Assembly: GCA_021154945.1 (NCBI GenBank)
Contig: JAJNQF010000453.1
Location: 1-25,007, forward strand
Direction: 5' to 3'
Length of the DNA stretch: 25,007 nucleotides
From: Sphingomonas sp.
Lineage (GTDB): Bacteria > Pseudomonadota > Alphaproteobacteria > Sphingomonadales > Sphingomonadaceae
In this document: in pieces, positions 8,425 through 17,574 of the stretch
How the letters are laid out: each line of letters opens with the position of its first letter
How positions within the stretch are numbered: the first letter of the stretch is position 1
Notes under the pieces: generated by a model
The model's database searches: none
The model's input: the letters and a program-made list of their open reading frames with translations, nothing else
What the model was told of the DNA's origin: nothing
Position numbers and translations under genes: made by a program

Positions 8425-9141
8425 TCACTCTTCATCGTCGTCGTCGTCGTGATTGCCGTAAGGCGACGGCGGATAGCCGGTCGGCGGTGGCGGGGCGACG
8501 CCGATCTTCGCCCATTCGAGGCGGCGGTCGAGCTCTATGTCGGCCACGCGCTGCTCCTCGATGCGGTGCGATCGGTCGCGGAGGATCTGGCCGGACGCGT
8601 CCTGCGGCAGGACGAAATCGGCGCCGTCCAGATCCTGGATATCCTGGAGCCGGTCGCACAGGGCTTGCTCCGTCAGCAACGCCGCGGGGTTGTCCGGCAT
8701 GGTAGGTTCGAGCAGCGCGATGGCCTGCGCTACGGATGCAATGCGCGGCGCTTCAGGCCGGTCACGGTCGTGCGGGGCCGAGATCGTGCGGTGCGCGTGG
8801 CCGTAGCGTTCGGGCATGTGCGCGCGCAGGAGGAACATGATCATCCGGTCGCTGTATTTGTAGCGGCACGCGATCCGGTGGCCGTTCTTGTCGAACACCG
8901 GCACCTCCACCCCGTTCATCGCGCGCTCCAGCGCGAGATCGGCGAGCCGCGTGACGCCCGATTGCACGGCCGCGGTCCAGGCGGCGGCGAACTGTTCGGC
9001 ACCGGGCGCGCGGCGCAGCGCGTAGCAACTGTTGACCGACATATCGACCTGCGTGGCGGCGGCAGTGACCGAGCCGGTATCGGCGAGGTGCTCGATGAAA
9101 ATGCGCTGCTTGGCGGATTGAGTTCCTGCCGGATGCGGCAA
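8425..9141 (-). CDS. Hypothetical protein with terminase-small-subunit-like N-terminal helix-turn-helix
   Basis: This is a 238-residue protein. Residues about 10-50 (KQRIFIEHLADTGSVTAAA, then SVNSCYALRR) look like the DNA-binding helix-turn-helix of phage terminase small subunits. PVFDKNGHRIACRYKYSD and MFLLRAHMPERYG are typical of a hypothetical family frequent in sphingomonads. The C-terminus ends in a run of five Asp and two Glu, encoded by repeated TCG/TCA triplets. No large terminase, portal or capsid gene is nearby, so it is not evidence for a prophage. The start is uncertain: there is no ATG or GTG near the N-terminus; TTG at 9141 is the best candidate, without a Shine-Dalgarno, and an in-frame stop lies at 9181-9183. 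Confidence 0.75.
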   Translation of the reverse strand: MPHPAGTQSAKQRIFIEHLADTGSVTAAATQVDMSVNSCYALRRAPGAEQFAAAWTAAVQSGVTRLADLALERAMNGVEVPVFDKNGHRIACRYKYSDRMIMFLLRAHMPERYGHAHRTISAPHDRDRPEAPRIASVAQAIALLEPTMPDNPAALLTEQALCDRLQDIQDLDGADFVLPQDASGQILRDRSHRIEEQRVADIELDRRLEWAKIGVAPPPPTGYPPSPYGNHDDDDDEE

Positions 9142-9402
9142 AGGAACTGCGCAAGCTTGATCGGACTGCAGCAGCGCGGATTATCAAGATTTTGGAGACG
9201 GATTGCGTCGCTCGGAAACTCGTGATTTTAGAAAATGGCGCTCGTTGGCGACCGTGCGGAGCTGTGTCGCTGGTTGGCGATGATTATTGACGGGCATTCT
9301 TTTGTGAAGAGCAGTTACAGATCCCAGCTCAACGCAGAGTCAAGCCGATTGAGTTGAAAACCGTTTCGTTCTACAGATGTTCGCTATGTCGTGGAGACCC
9401 CG

Positions 9403-10452
9403 ATGACGACGCTGGAACCTGTTCACCTAGAGGAAAACGAGAGTACAGGAGATCGATTCTTGATCTATGGCACCGATAGCGGTGTCAAGATTGAACTGCG
9501 TTACGAGGGTGATACCCTTTGGCTTACCCAACCGCAAATTGCGGAGCTGTTCGGGGTGACGCGCCAAAGCGTTAACGCTCACATGAACAATATATATGAG
9601 CAGGGCGAGTTGGACCGGTCGGCAACCTGCAAGGAAATCTTGCAGGTTCGCGACGAGGGAGGGCGTGAGGTCAGCCGCAAGACGTTGATCCATAATCTGG
9701 ATGGCATCATTGCGGTCGGCTATCGAGTCTCGACGAAGCAAGGGACGCTTTTCCGTCGCTGGGCAACCGAAAAGCTGGTCCAGTTTGCCACGCGCGGGTT
9801 CGTGATAGACGCGCCGAGGCTAAAAAATCCGGACCAGCAAGACCGTATCGCCGAACTGCGCGATATCATTCGCGATATTAGGTCGGACGAAGCCAACGTC
9901 TATCGCGAGCTAAAAACCATTTGCGCGATGTGTCAAGATTATGATGGCGGGTCGGATGAATGGCAGACATTTTACAAAAATACCCAAGCTAAACTTGTCT
10001 ATGCGATCTGCTCGAACACACCTGCCGAGGTTATCAGAACGCGGGCCGATGCTGGATCCGAAAACATGGGACTTCAAACATGGCCCAATGATAATATTCG
10101 GAAGTCCGATACGCTCGTTTCTAAGAATTACCTTGCTGCAGCCGAAGTCAAGGAACTGAACCGTCTCACGACGATCCTTCTCGATATATTCGAGGACCAG
10201 ATGGAAATCGGCCGCCTGCGGCTAATGACCGAGGCGGCGGCTCTTCTTGATAATCAACTCGCAAATCTGGGACGCGGGGTGCTGCGCAGTGGTGGCCGTG
10301 TATCGATGACGGTTGCTCGGCAGCATGCCGAAACGCAGTACGACACGTTCAAGGCCGCTCAAAAAGCCGTCCGTCACGCTCAAGCCGAACAAGCAATCGA
10401 TCAGCTCAAGCGGGATCAGAAGACACTCCCAAAAGGCAAGGCAAAACGCTGA
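9403..10452 (+). CDS. RhuM-family protein
   Basis: This is a 349-residue protein of the virulence RhuM family (PF13310), named after a Salmonella pathogenicity-island gene and common on accessory DNA. The N-terminal part holds a winged-helix-like segment (LWLTQPQIAELFGVTRQSVN at about 39-58) and the family stretch HNLDGIIAVGYRVSTKQGTL, RRWATEKL. The C-terminal half is helical and ends in a basic tail (KGKAKR). Its biochemical role is not established; homologs often lie near restriction-modification genes, but none is here. GGAG 6 nt before the ATG at 9403 supports that start over the GTG at 9391. The gene and the 260 bp before it are clearly richer in A and T than the surroundings, which suggests acquisition. 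It stops one base from the convergent thiC stop. Confidence 0.9.
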   Translation: MTTLEPVHLEENESTGDRFLIYGTDSGVKIELRYEGDTLWLTQPQIAELFGVTRQSVNAHMNNIYEQGELDRSATCKEILQVRDEGGREVSRKTLIHNLDGIIAVGYRVSTKQGTLFRRWATEKLVQFATRGFVIDAPRLKNPDQQDRIAELRDIIRDIRSDEANVYRELKTICAMCQDYDGGSDEWQTFYKNTQAKLVYAICSNTPAEVIRTRADAGSENMGLQTWPNDNIRKSDTLVSKNYLAAAEVKELNRLTTILLDIFEDQMEIGRLRLMTEAAALLDNQLANLGRGVLRSGGRVSMTVARQHAETQYDTFKAAQKAVRHAQAEQAIDQLKRDQKTLPKGKAKR

Positions 10453-10453
10453 G

Positions 10454-12373
<1,920 letters not shown>

Positions 12374-12423
12374 GCGCTTGCTCCTAAAGGTCTCGGAGCA
12401 AGGATTGCGGTTCTGTGGCGACC

Positions 12424-12523
12424 GCTCCCTCCCTCCGCCGGTATCAACCGGATCAGGTTCAGCGGGTCGAAGGCTCCTGCCTTCCTCTCAAGCGCGGATT
12501 AGCGCTCCCCCGGGGTGGGGTCA
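12424..12523 (-). promoter_or_regulatory. TPP riboswitch (THI element) controlling thiC
   Basis: On the minus strand the conserved parts follow in order: CCCCGGGGGAGC (P1/P2 entry), CTTGAGA (variant of CTGAGA), then ACCCGCTGAACCTGATC, CGGTTGATACCGGCG and GAGGGA. These are the pyrophosphate and pyrimidine sensor helices. It ends about 50 nt before the thiC ATG, a distance that suits control of ribosome access or Rho, as usual in proteobacteria. No clear intrinsic terminator follows it. Confidence 0.95.
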
Positions 12524-12598
12524 GCATAGGGGGATGGGGGTGGGGTGCAATGGGAAATTGGTGGTGTTGATCGGCGATGCACCTGCGCTTGGGGCACA

Positions 12599-12626
12599 CC
12601 CTTCGACTTCGCTCAGGGCGAACGGG
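12599..12626. repeat. Dispersed repeat, copy 1 (CTTCGACTTCGCTCAGGGCG type)
   Basis: CCCTTCGACTTCGCTCAGGG followed by CGAACGG is identical, over about 27 bp, to 12908-12934. Repeats of this type are widespread between genes in sphingomonads. It lies upstream of thiC with no gene between it and the next repeats. Confidence 0.8.
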
Positions 12627-12650
12627 AGTGGGAGGTGGTGCCTTTTGCGA

Positions 12651-12772
12651 CCCTCCCCCGCCAGGGGGAGGTGGATGGCGATTGCCAGACGGAGGGGGAG
12701 GTAAGAGATAACCTCTGTTGCGTGTCCTCCCCCTCCGTCACCTTCGGTGCCACCTCCCCCTGGCGGGGGAGG
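12651..12772. repeat. Inverted pair of CCTCCCCC...GGGGGAGG repeats
   Basis: The left copy (about 12651-12702) reads CCTCCCCCGCCAGGGGGAGG, a variable stretch, then GGAGGGGGAGG. The right copy (12726-12772) is the same unit in reverse orientation. The two enclose about 23 nt. The same unit, also as an inverted pair, lies at 16498-16618, and a single copy is at 20772-20821. The 579 bp between thiC and the next gene hold only the riboswitch, repeats and a terminator; I see no gene there. Confidence 0.85.
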
Positions 12773-12794
12773 ATTGAGGTTGTGCAGACAAAGG

Positions 12795-12831
12795 AAAAGG
12801 CCGCTGCCCTGGTTTGGGGCTGCGGCCTTTT
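12795..12831 (-). terminator. Rho-independent terminator of the outer-membrane protein gene
   Basis: AAAAGGCCGC at 12795-12804 and GCGGCCTTTT at 12822-12831 are exact inverted repeats, extended inward by GCCC/GGGC. On the minus strand the stem ends in a TTTT run, about 120 nt after the stop of the gene at 12953-13831. The A-run on the other side would let it work in both directions. Confidence 0.8.
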
Positions 12832-12859
12832 CGACGTGTATTAGTAATCGCGTCCCCCT

Positions 12860-12936
12860 CCCCGTTCGTGCTGGGCGCAGTCGAAGCACCCTTGCACGTG
12901 GGGCTTACCCTTCGACTTCGCTCAGGGCGAACGGGG
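12860..12936. repeat. Inverted pair of CTTCGACTTCGCTCAGGG-type repeats
   Basis: The left arm at about 12860-12887 is the degenerate reverse complement of the right arm at 12908-12935, which is copy 2 of the repeat at 12599. The spacer is about 20 nt. It lies just beyond the stop codon of the outer-membrane protein gene. Confidence 0.7.
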
Positions 12937-12952
12937 TGGAGGGTGCGCTACC

Positions 12953-13831
12953 TCAGAACCGGAAAGAAACGGTGCCGCGGAGGCTGTGCCAGCGGAACTG
13001 ATCATCGCTGCGGCGGAAGGTGGTGCCGGCGGTGTTGGGCGCGAGCACGAACGGGTTGTTCGCCAGCAGCACCGGGCTGCCGGCGAGCGCGGTGCCGGCG
13101 GTGACCAGGACGCGGGCGTCGTTGTCCTTGTACTGGTGATAGGTGTATTCCATGCCGATCGAGATGTTCCGGGTCAGCTTCTGTTCGATGCCGCCGCCGC
13201 CGACATAGCCCCAGCGCTTGTTCGAGCCGGTGGCGGCGAACGCGTTGGCGGTGTTGGTGGTGAAGAACAGGGTGTCGATCTTGGCATAGCCGGCGCCGCC
13301 GGTGGCGTAGAACAGCGTGTTGCGCGCGGCGAGACCGGCGCGGACGCGGGCCGAAGCTTCCCATTTCAGCTTGCGGGCCATCGTGTAGCTGGCGGGCGTG
13401 GTCGAGAAGCCGGCGACGCTGTCGGTGATGTCGGACTTGCCGAATTCGCCGACCAAGCCGACCACGAACGGGCCGCTCTGCACGTCGAAGCCGGCGCGGC
13501 CGTAATAGGACCAGCCGTCATCGTCGTTGCGGCAGCCGTAATCGACGACGGCGGTGCGCGCGGAGCCGTTGCAGAAGCCCGGCGAGAAGGCGTTGGCGCC
13601 GGTGATGGTGTTGACGCTGTCGTTGAAATTGCCGTCGCCGTTGCGATCGAACAGGATCGACGAGCCGACGTCGTTGGGCTGGACGTCGTAACCGCCGGCC
13701 GCGCCGATATAGACGCCCGAGAACGGCTTGCTGTCACGGTCGGTGGTCATGTCCTGCGCGGCGGCGGGAACGGCAAAAATGCCCGCGGCGGCGAGACCGG
13801 CGAGCATGGTGAGCGTCGTGAAGTGTTTCAT
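12953..13831 (-). CDS. Outer-membrane beta-barrel protein (Omp25/opacity-like)
   Basis: This is a 292-residue outer-membrane protein of the small OmpA-like barrel type (PF13505-like). The signal peptide covers residues 1 to about 25, with likely cleavage in VPAAAQD. The mature chain has alternating strand patterns (FSGVYIGAAGGYDVQ, WSYYGRAGFDVQSGPFVVG, RAGLAARNTLFYATGGAGY, SIGMEYTYHQY) and ends SLRGTVSFRF with the C-terminal Phe recognised by the Bam complex. A DRNGDGNFND stretch looks like a calcium-type loop. Two cysteines in one surface loop region could form a disulfide. The second ATG (13831) is chosen because GGGGA lies 6 nt before it. Its role in the envelope is unknown. Confidence 0.88.
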   Translation of the reverse strand: MKHFTTLTMLAGLAAAGIFAVPAAAQDMTTDRDSKPFSGVYIGAAGGYDVQPNDVGSSILFDRNGDGNFNDSVNTITGANAFSPGFCNGSARTAVVDYGCRNDDDGWSYYGRAGFDVQSGPFVVGLVGEFGKSDITDSVAGFSTTPASYTMARKLKWEASARVRAGLAARNTLFYATGGAGYAKIDTLFFTTNTANAFAATGSNKRWGYVGGGGIEQKLTRNISIGMEYTYHQYKDNDARVLVTAGTALAGSPVLLANNPFVLAPNTAGTTFRRSDDQFRWHSLRGTVSFRF

Positions 13832-13848
13832 GGTCATTCCCCAAACAA

Positions 13849-13880
13849 GGATCGCGGCGCTCCTGAATGCGCCGCGATCC
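13849..13880 (-). terminator. Perfect 12-bp intergenic hairpin
   Basis: GGATCGCGGCGC and GCGCCGCGATCC flank an 8-nt loop. On the minus strand the stem is followed by TTGTTT, so it may be a weak terminator for the ferritin-like gene. Because it ends only 17 nt before the barrel-protein ATG, it could instead be a processing or stabilising hairpin between two genes of one transcript. Confidence 0.65.
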
Positions 13881-13909
13881 GAGGTTTCTGTTTCAGTCCG
13901 TGAAGGCGA

Positions 13910-14926
13910 TCATGCGTTGGCGCCGCTGCTCCGAAGTGCGTCGGTGCGGTTGTTGGTCCCGTTGGGGAAGAAGCCCCCGCCGATCTTTGCGGTATTGGTC
14001 AGATAGGCGATGTTGTGCACCTGCGCGATCGACCGGCTATAGGCGAGGCCGTTGGCGTCGGTCGGGACGATGTTCGACATGGTCGCATCGGTACCGGTGA
14101 TGCCCTGATCGATGTCGCTGCTGCCGTCGAGGCTGTCGCGCGCATCGCTGATCTGGCCCGCGATGGTACGCAGCGACGGGGTCTGCAGGCCCTTGCGGTA
14201 CAGGATCGTGCGGATCAGGCCGGCGTGGTAGGCCTCAGCCGCGAGGATGCCGGCGGCGGCCTCGAGATAGGTCTTGTTGGCGATCAGCGCCGCTGCGCCC
14301 TTGTAGGCCGAGACGCCGACGTCCTCGAAGATGTACGCGCCGAGCAGGAAGCTGTTGTCGTCGGCATAGGGGTTGAACACCTGCGATGCAGAGACGACGC
14401 CGGCGGCGCGTGCTGCTGCCGTGAACGCGCCCGGTGCGGCGACCGTGCCGACCGAGATGTCGATCGCCGGCTGGGCGACGGCGGCGGTGCCGAGAGCGGT
14501 ACGCAGGAACGCGACGTGCGCGACCTCGTCGATCGCGATTTCACGCGCGTATTCGCGGACGACGGCATCCTGGAACGGGACCTGTGCGCCACCGGTGACG
14601 GCGCCCTGCGTACCGGTGCCGGTGAGCAGGCTGGCGTTCAGCCCGACGCCGAATGCTGCGAACGCGTAGAACTGCGCTTCGAGATATTCGAGGTTCAGCG
14701 CGTAGTTGAGGATATCCGCGTCGTTGATCGTGGCGGCCGGGGTCGGGCTAGGGGTCGGCGTGGGAGCGGGTGCGAGATCTTCATCGTCGTTGCCGCAGGC
14801 CGCAAGCAGGCTTGCGCCACCGATGGCGAGGGCCGAGCCGCCGGCGAAGCGGAGGAAGCCGCGGCGCTCGTTACGGCGGGCGGCGATCGCGTCGAATATC
14901 TCGAGCTTGGTATTGAGATCGGTCAT
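13910..14926 (-). CDS. Tat-exported ferritin-like lipoprotein (Rds1/desiccation-related family)
   Basis: This 338-residue protein has a ferritin-like four-helix domain (PF13668 type) exported in folded form. R21-R22 in NERRGFLRFAGG form the twin-arginine motif, and LLAACG places a lipobox Cys at 44, so it is probably membrane-anchored in the periplasm. An acidic and Pro/Thr-rich linker (residues 46-65) follows. The domain has metal-ligand-like pairs: E80/E83 in LNLEYLEAQFY, E134/H137 in DEVAHVAF, E222, and E231/H234 in AAEAYHAG. Related fungal and bacterial proteins are linked to desiccation or stress, but the reaction is unknown. A paralog lies immediately upstream on the same strand, and a perfect hairpin lies downstream. 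Confidence 0.88.
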   Translation of the reverse strand: MTDLNTKLEIFDAIAARRNERRGFLRFAGGSALAIGGASLLAACGNDDEDLAPAPTPTPSPTPAATINDADILNYALNLEYLEAQFYAFAAFGVGLNASLLTGTGTQGAVTGGAQVPFQDAVVREYAREIAIDEVAHVAFLRTALGTAAVAQPAIDISVGTVAAPGAFTAAARAAGVVSASQVFNPYADDNSFLLGAYIFEDVGVSAYKGAAALIANKTYLEAAAGILAAEAYHAGLIRTILYRKGLQTPSLRTIAGQISDARDSLDGSSDIDQGITGTDATMSNIVPTDANGLAYSRSIAQVHNIAYLTNTAKIGGGFFPNGTNNRTDALRSSGANA

Positions 14927-14973
14927 TGGGTTAATCCCTGAATAGCGAAGATGAGCGTTGGGCTGGGCTGAGG

Positions 14974-15000
14974 TGATCGGGCCGATATGATCGGGCCGAT
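14974..15000. repeat. Two tandem ATCGGGCCGAT units
   Basis: The near-palindrome ATCGGGCCGAT occurs twice with a 14-nt period, directly after the stop of the upstream ferritin-like gene. The two units can pair with each other except for the central base, giving a short hairpin that may act as an inter-gene terminator or RNA-processing site. Confidence 0.5.
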
Positions 15001-15003
15001 CGA

Positions 15004-16023
15004 TCAGGCTGCCGCAGTGCTCGTCTTGATGTTGCCGGCCATGCCGTTCGGGAAGAACCCGCCGGCCGATGCCGCACCGCTGTTGAGATAGACGATGTTG
15101 AGCACCTGGCTCACCGAGCGGCTATAGGCGACGCCGTTGCTGTCGAGCGGGACGATGTTCGACACGGTCACCGCGGCCTGCGTGGTGGCGAGGTTGATCG
15201 GCGTCGCGCTGTACGACGAGATGCCCTGATCGATGTCGTTCGCACCGAAGATCGTCGTGTTGGCGCCGCCACCGTCGAGGCTGTCGCGCGCGCGCGAAAT
15301 GGCATCGGCGGAGGTGCGCAGCGACGGGGTCGCGATGCCCTTGCCGTACAGCGTCGTGCGGACGATCGCGGCATGATACGCCTCGACCGCGAGCAGGCCG
15401 GCGGCGGCCTCGAGATACGCCTTGCTAGTGAGCAGCGGGGCGGCACCCTTGTACGCGGTCACGCCGACGTCCTCGAAGATGAACGCGCCGAGCAGGAACG
15501 CCTCGTCGGTGGCGTAGGGATCGAACGCGGTGCCGGCGGGCACGAGCCCGGCAGCCTGGGCGGCGAGCGAGAAGGCGCTGGTCGGCGAGACGCTGACGTC
15601 GATCACCGGCTGCGCGACGGCGGCGGTGCCGAGCGCGGTACGGAGGAACTTGACGTGGGCGATCTCGTCTTGGGCGATCTCACGGGCGTATTGCGATACG
15701 ATCGGGTCGGTGAAATTGACCTGGCGACCGCCGCGGACCGCACCCTGGGTGCCGGAACCGCCGAGCAGGCTGTTGTCGAGCCCGGTGCCATAGGCGGCGT
15801 AGGAATAGAATTGCGCCTCGAGATATTCGAGGTTGAGCGCGAAGTTCAGGACGTCGGCGTCGGTGACGGACTGGGCCGCCGCGGCGCTGGACATCGACAA
15901 TGCGGTCGCACCGGCCGCGGTGATCGCAGCCGCGCCGAGCGCATTCTTGAAGAACTCACGCCGCTCGCTGCGCCGTTCCACTCGCGCATCGAGGGCTTCG
16001 ATCAGGTGCACGCTCTCGGTCAT
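15004..16023 (-). CDS. Tat-exported ferritin-like periplasmic protein, paralog of the downstream gene
   Basis: This is a 339-residue protein closely similar along its length to the product of 13910-14926: both share LNLEYLEAQFY, GTQGAV, FLRTALGTAAVAQP, FEDVGV-x-AYKGAA and EAYHA. The N-terminus has a twin-arginine motif at R21-R22 (ERREFFKNALGAAA) but no lipobox Cys; it ends in SSAAAAQ, a signal-peptidase I site, so this copy should be soluble in the periplasm. Metal-ligand candidates are E66/E69, E120/H123, E205 and E214/H217. A strong GGAGG lies 8 nt before the ATG, so translation is probably high. With 77 bp between them, the two paralogs are probably transcribed together. Confidence 0.88.
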   Translation of the reverse strand: MTESVHLIEALDARVERRSERREFFKNALGAAAITAAGATALSMSSAAAAQSVTDADVLNFALNLEYLEAQFYSYAAYGTGLDNSLLGGSGTQGAVRGGRQVNFTDPIVSQYAREIAQDEIAHVKFLRTALGTAAVAQPVIDVSVSPTSAFSLAAQAAGLVPAGTAFDPYATDEAFLLGAFIFEDVGVTAYKGAAPLLTSKAYLEAAAGLLAVEAYHAAIVRTTLYGKGIATPSLRTSADAISRARDSLDGGGANTTIFGANDIDQGISSYSATPINLATTQAAVTVSNIVPLDSNGVAYSRSVSQVLNIVYLNSGAASAGGFFPNGMAGNIKTSTAAA

Positions 16024-16497
16024 ATCAGGGTCCTCCCCTTGTTGTTGCAGACGTCGGAGTTATTGAAACAATCGAACAGTCCGGACCGATCAGAGCAACA
16101 CCCTGTCGCCAAGGCCCGACTCGTAACGCGCTCTATTGCGGGCAAAAATCTGCCGTCCAATTCGAGGAACGGACGCCAAGGGGAAATGGACGCAGCATTA
16201 ACGGCAACATCGTGAAATAAATTTCAGGTGGGGTGGCGGTGTGGGGGAGCGGCGGCGGGGTGGCCTTGCGGGGGCGCTCGAGGCAGTTTCGCGGGAGCGT
16301 TCGGAAGAACGGGTCGCGGCGGTTCTGAGGGAGCTTTGGTGGTTGGCGTCGCGGGAGCTTTGGAAGCTTTGGCCGCGGCAGTTTTAGTGGCCGGCTGGCT
16401 CTCGTCGGTAGGAAGTGGCTGGCGGTTGAGGCCTTGCGGTCTACTTTCCCCGCCCCTTCAGGGCAGAGGCTTTTCGTCGAATCTCTGCCTTTACGAT
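16024..16497. other. Non-coding stretch upstream of the ferritin-like pair
   Basis: The first 200 bp are relatively A/T-rich and should hold the promoter of the ferritin-like genes; I could not place -35 and -10 elements with confidence. From about 16225 to 16430 the plus strand is strongly G-rich. A minus-strand frame there would encode an Ala/Pro/Lys-rich tail but is bounded by stops with no start codon, so I do not call it a gene. Confidence 0.5.
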
Positions 16498-16618
16498 CCT
16501 CCCCCGCCAGGGGGAGGTGGCGCCGTAGGCGACGGAGGGGGAGGACACGGAACCGGCGTTTGCGCTTGCCTCCCCCTCCGTCTGGCGAGTGCCAGCCACC
16601 TCCCCCTTGCGGGGGAGG
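16498..16618. repeat. Inverted pair of CCTCCCCC...GGGGGAGG repeats
   Basis: The left copy is 16498-16544 and the right copy 16569-16618, in opposite orientation with a 24-nt spacer. They belong to the same family as 12651-12772. Each copy starts or ends with CCTCCCCCGCCAGGGGGAGG or a close variant. The pair lies just beyond the stop codon of the MipA-like gene. Confidence 0.85.
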
Positions 16619-16641
16619 ATCGATGGGTCGGAGGGATTAGA

Positions 16642-17505
16642 TCAGAAGGTGTAGGTCAGGCCTACCGCGCCGAGCCACTGGTCGGCATCGCCGACGTCGG
16701 CGACGATCGGGCTGTCCTTGTACTTGCCGACCATGCGGCCGTAGAGCACGCCGGCGCCGACGCCCAGGCCGCGGCGGAGATCGCCGGACAGGCTCTGCAC
16801 CACGAACAGCGATGCGTTGACGCGGCGGAAACCGCTGTCGTTGACGTCGTAGGTGCGCAGGCCGCTGGCGAGCGAGCCGATCGGCGTCACCGCCGCATAG
16901 GTGCGGCCAAAGCCCTTGCCGGCATAATCCGCCGACACGCCGAGCGAGACGAGCGTGCGGACCGACAGCGGCGTGGTGTAGTTCACCTGTGGGGTGACGA
17001 CGTAGCTGTCGTATGTGCCCGATACGTCGTGGACATAGGCGACCCGCGCGGTGAGCGTGTCGTAGTCGCTGGTGATGACGCCGGTCCGGGCGACGCCGAC
17101 ATAGCCGCCGAGTTCATAGGCGGTGTCGATCTTGCCGAGTGCGCGGACCTGGCGGTTGTCGATATCGCCGGTGCGATCGCGGCGGACGCCGGCGATGACG
17201 CCGACTTCGTAGTTGATGCCGACCTCTCCCGTGTTGGGGATCAGGTTGAAATACAGCTGCGTGCCGCGCAGGAAGATGTCATGGCCGCGGACCGCGCCGA
17301 CGAAGGCACCGGCGGGCGTGAAGGAATTGCTGTCCGCACCCTCGTAATCGGGCATCGACACCACGCCGAGCGCGACCGTCATGCGGTTGTTGTCACGGGG
17401 ATCGGTGATCGGCGGCGACGGGTTGGGGTCGGTCTGGGCGAGCGCCGGCGTGGCGATCGCGAGCACCGCGATTGCGGCAGACGTGAAGAGAGTGAGTGCG
17501 CGCAA
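16642..17505 (-). CDS. MipA/OmpV-family outer-membrane protein
   Basis: This is a 287-residue barrel protein of the MipA/OmpV family (PF06629); the E. coli member binds the lytic transglycosylase MltA and the peptidoglycan synthase PBP1B. The signal peptide is MRALTLFTSAAIAVLAIATP with cleavage near ALAQ at 24. Family features are the opening strand with VALGVVSMPDYEGADS, the AYELGGYVGVAR strand, the long middle region of paired strands (YDSYVVTPQVNYTTPLSVR), and the C-terminal GAVGLTYTF with terminal Phe. Its partner here is unknown; the link to cell-wall enzymes is by family only. It lies 69 bp downstream of the DUF2141 gene on the same strand. Confidence 0.88.
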   Translation of the reverse strand: MRALTLFTSAAIAVLAIATPALAQTDPNPSPPITDPRDNNRMTVALGVVSMPDYEGADSNSFTPAGAFVGAVRGHDIFLRGTQLYFNLIPNTGEVGINYEVGVIAGVRRDRTGDIDNRQVRALGKIDTAYELGGYVGVARTGVITSDYDTLTARVAYVHDVSGTYDSYVVTPQVNYTTPLSVRTLVSLGVSADYAGKGFGRTYAAVTPIGSLASGLRTYDVNDSGFRRVNASLFVVQSLSGDLRRGLGVGAGVLYGRMVGKYKDSPIVADVGDADQWLGAVGLTYTF

Positions 17506-17574
17506 GGAAATGCTCCGGACAAAAAGGTTCCCCGTCGCAACGCGGTGAAACCGTTTTCGGTCCGTTAGGATCGG

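Noticed and set aside
8425..9141. Prophage remnant suggested by the terminase-like protein
   Set aside because: No other phage gene, integrase or attachment repeat is visible; this kind of protein occurs singly in many sphingomonads.
16224..16459. Minus-strand open frame rich in Ala, Pro and Lys between the ferritin-like and MipA-like genes
   Set aside because: It is bounded by stops, has no ATG, GTG or TTG start and no ribosome site; it may be a leftover C-terminal tail or simply biased composition.
16228..17568. Long plus-strand frame of 446 codons
   Set aside because: It runs antisense through the MipA/OmpV gene and a repeat pair; its translation is low-complexity and shows no family features.
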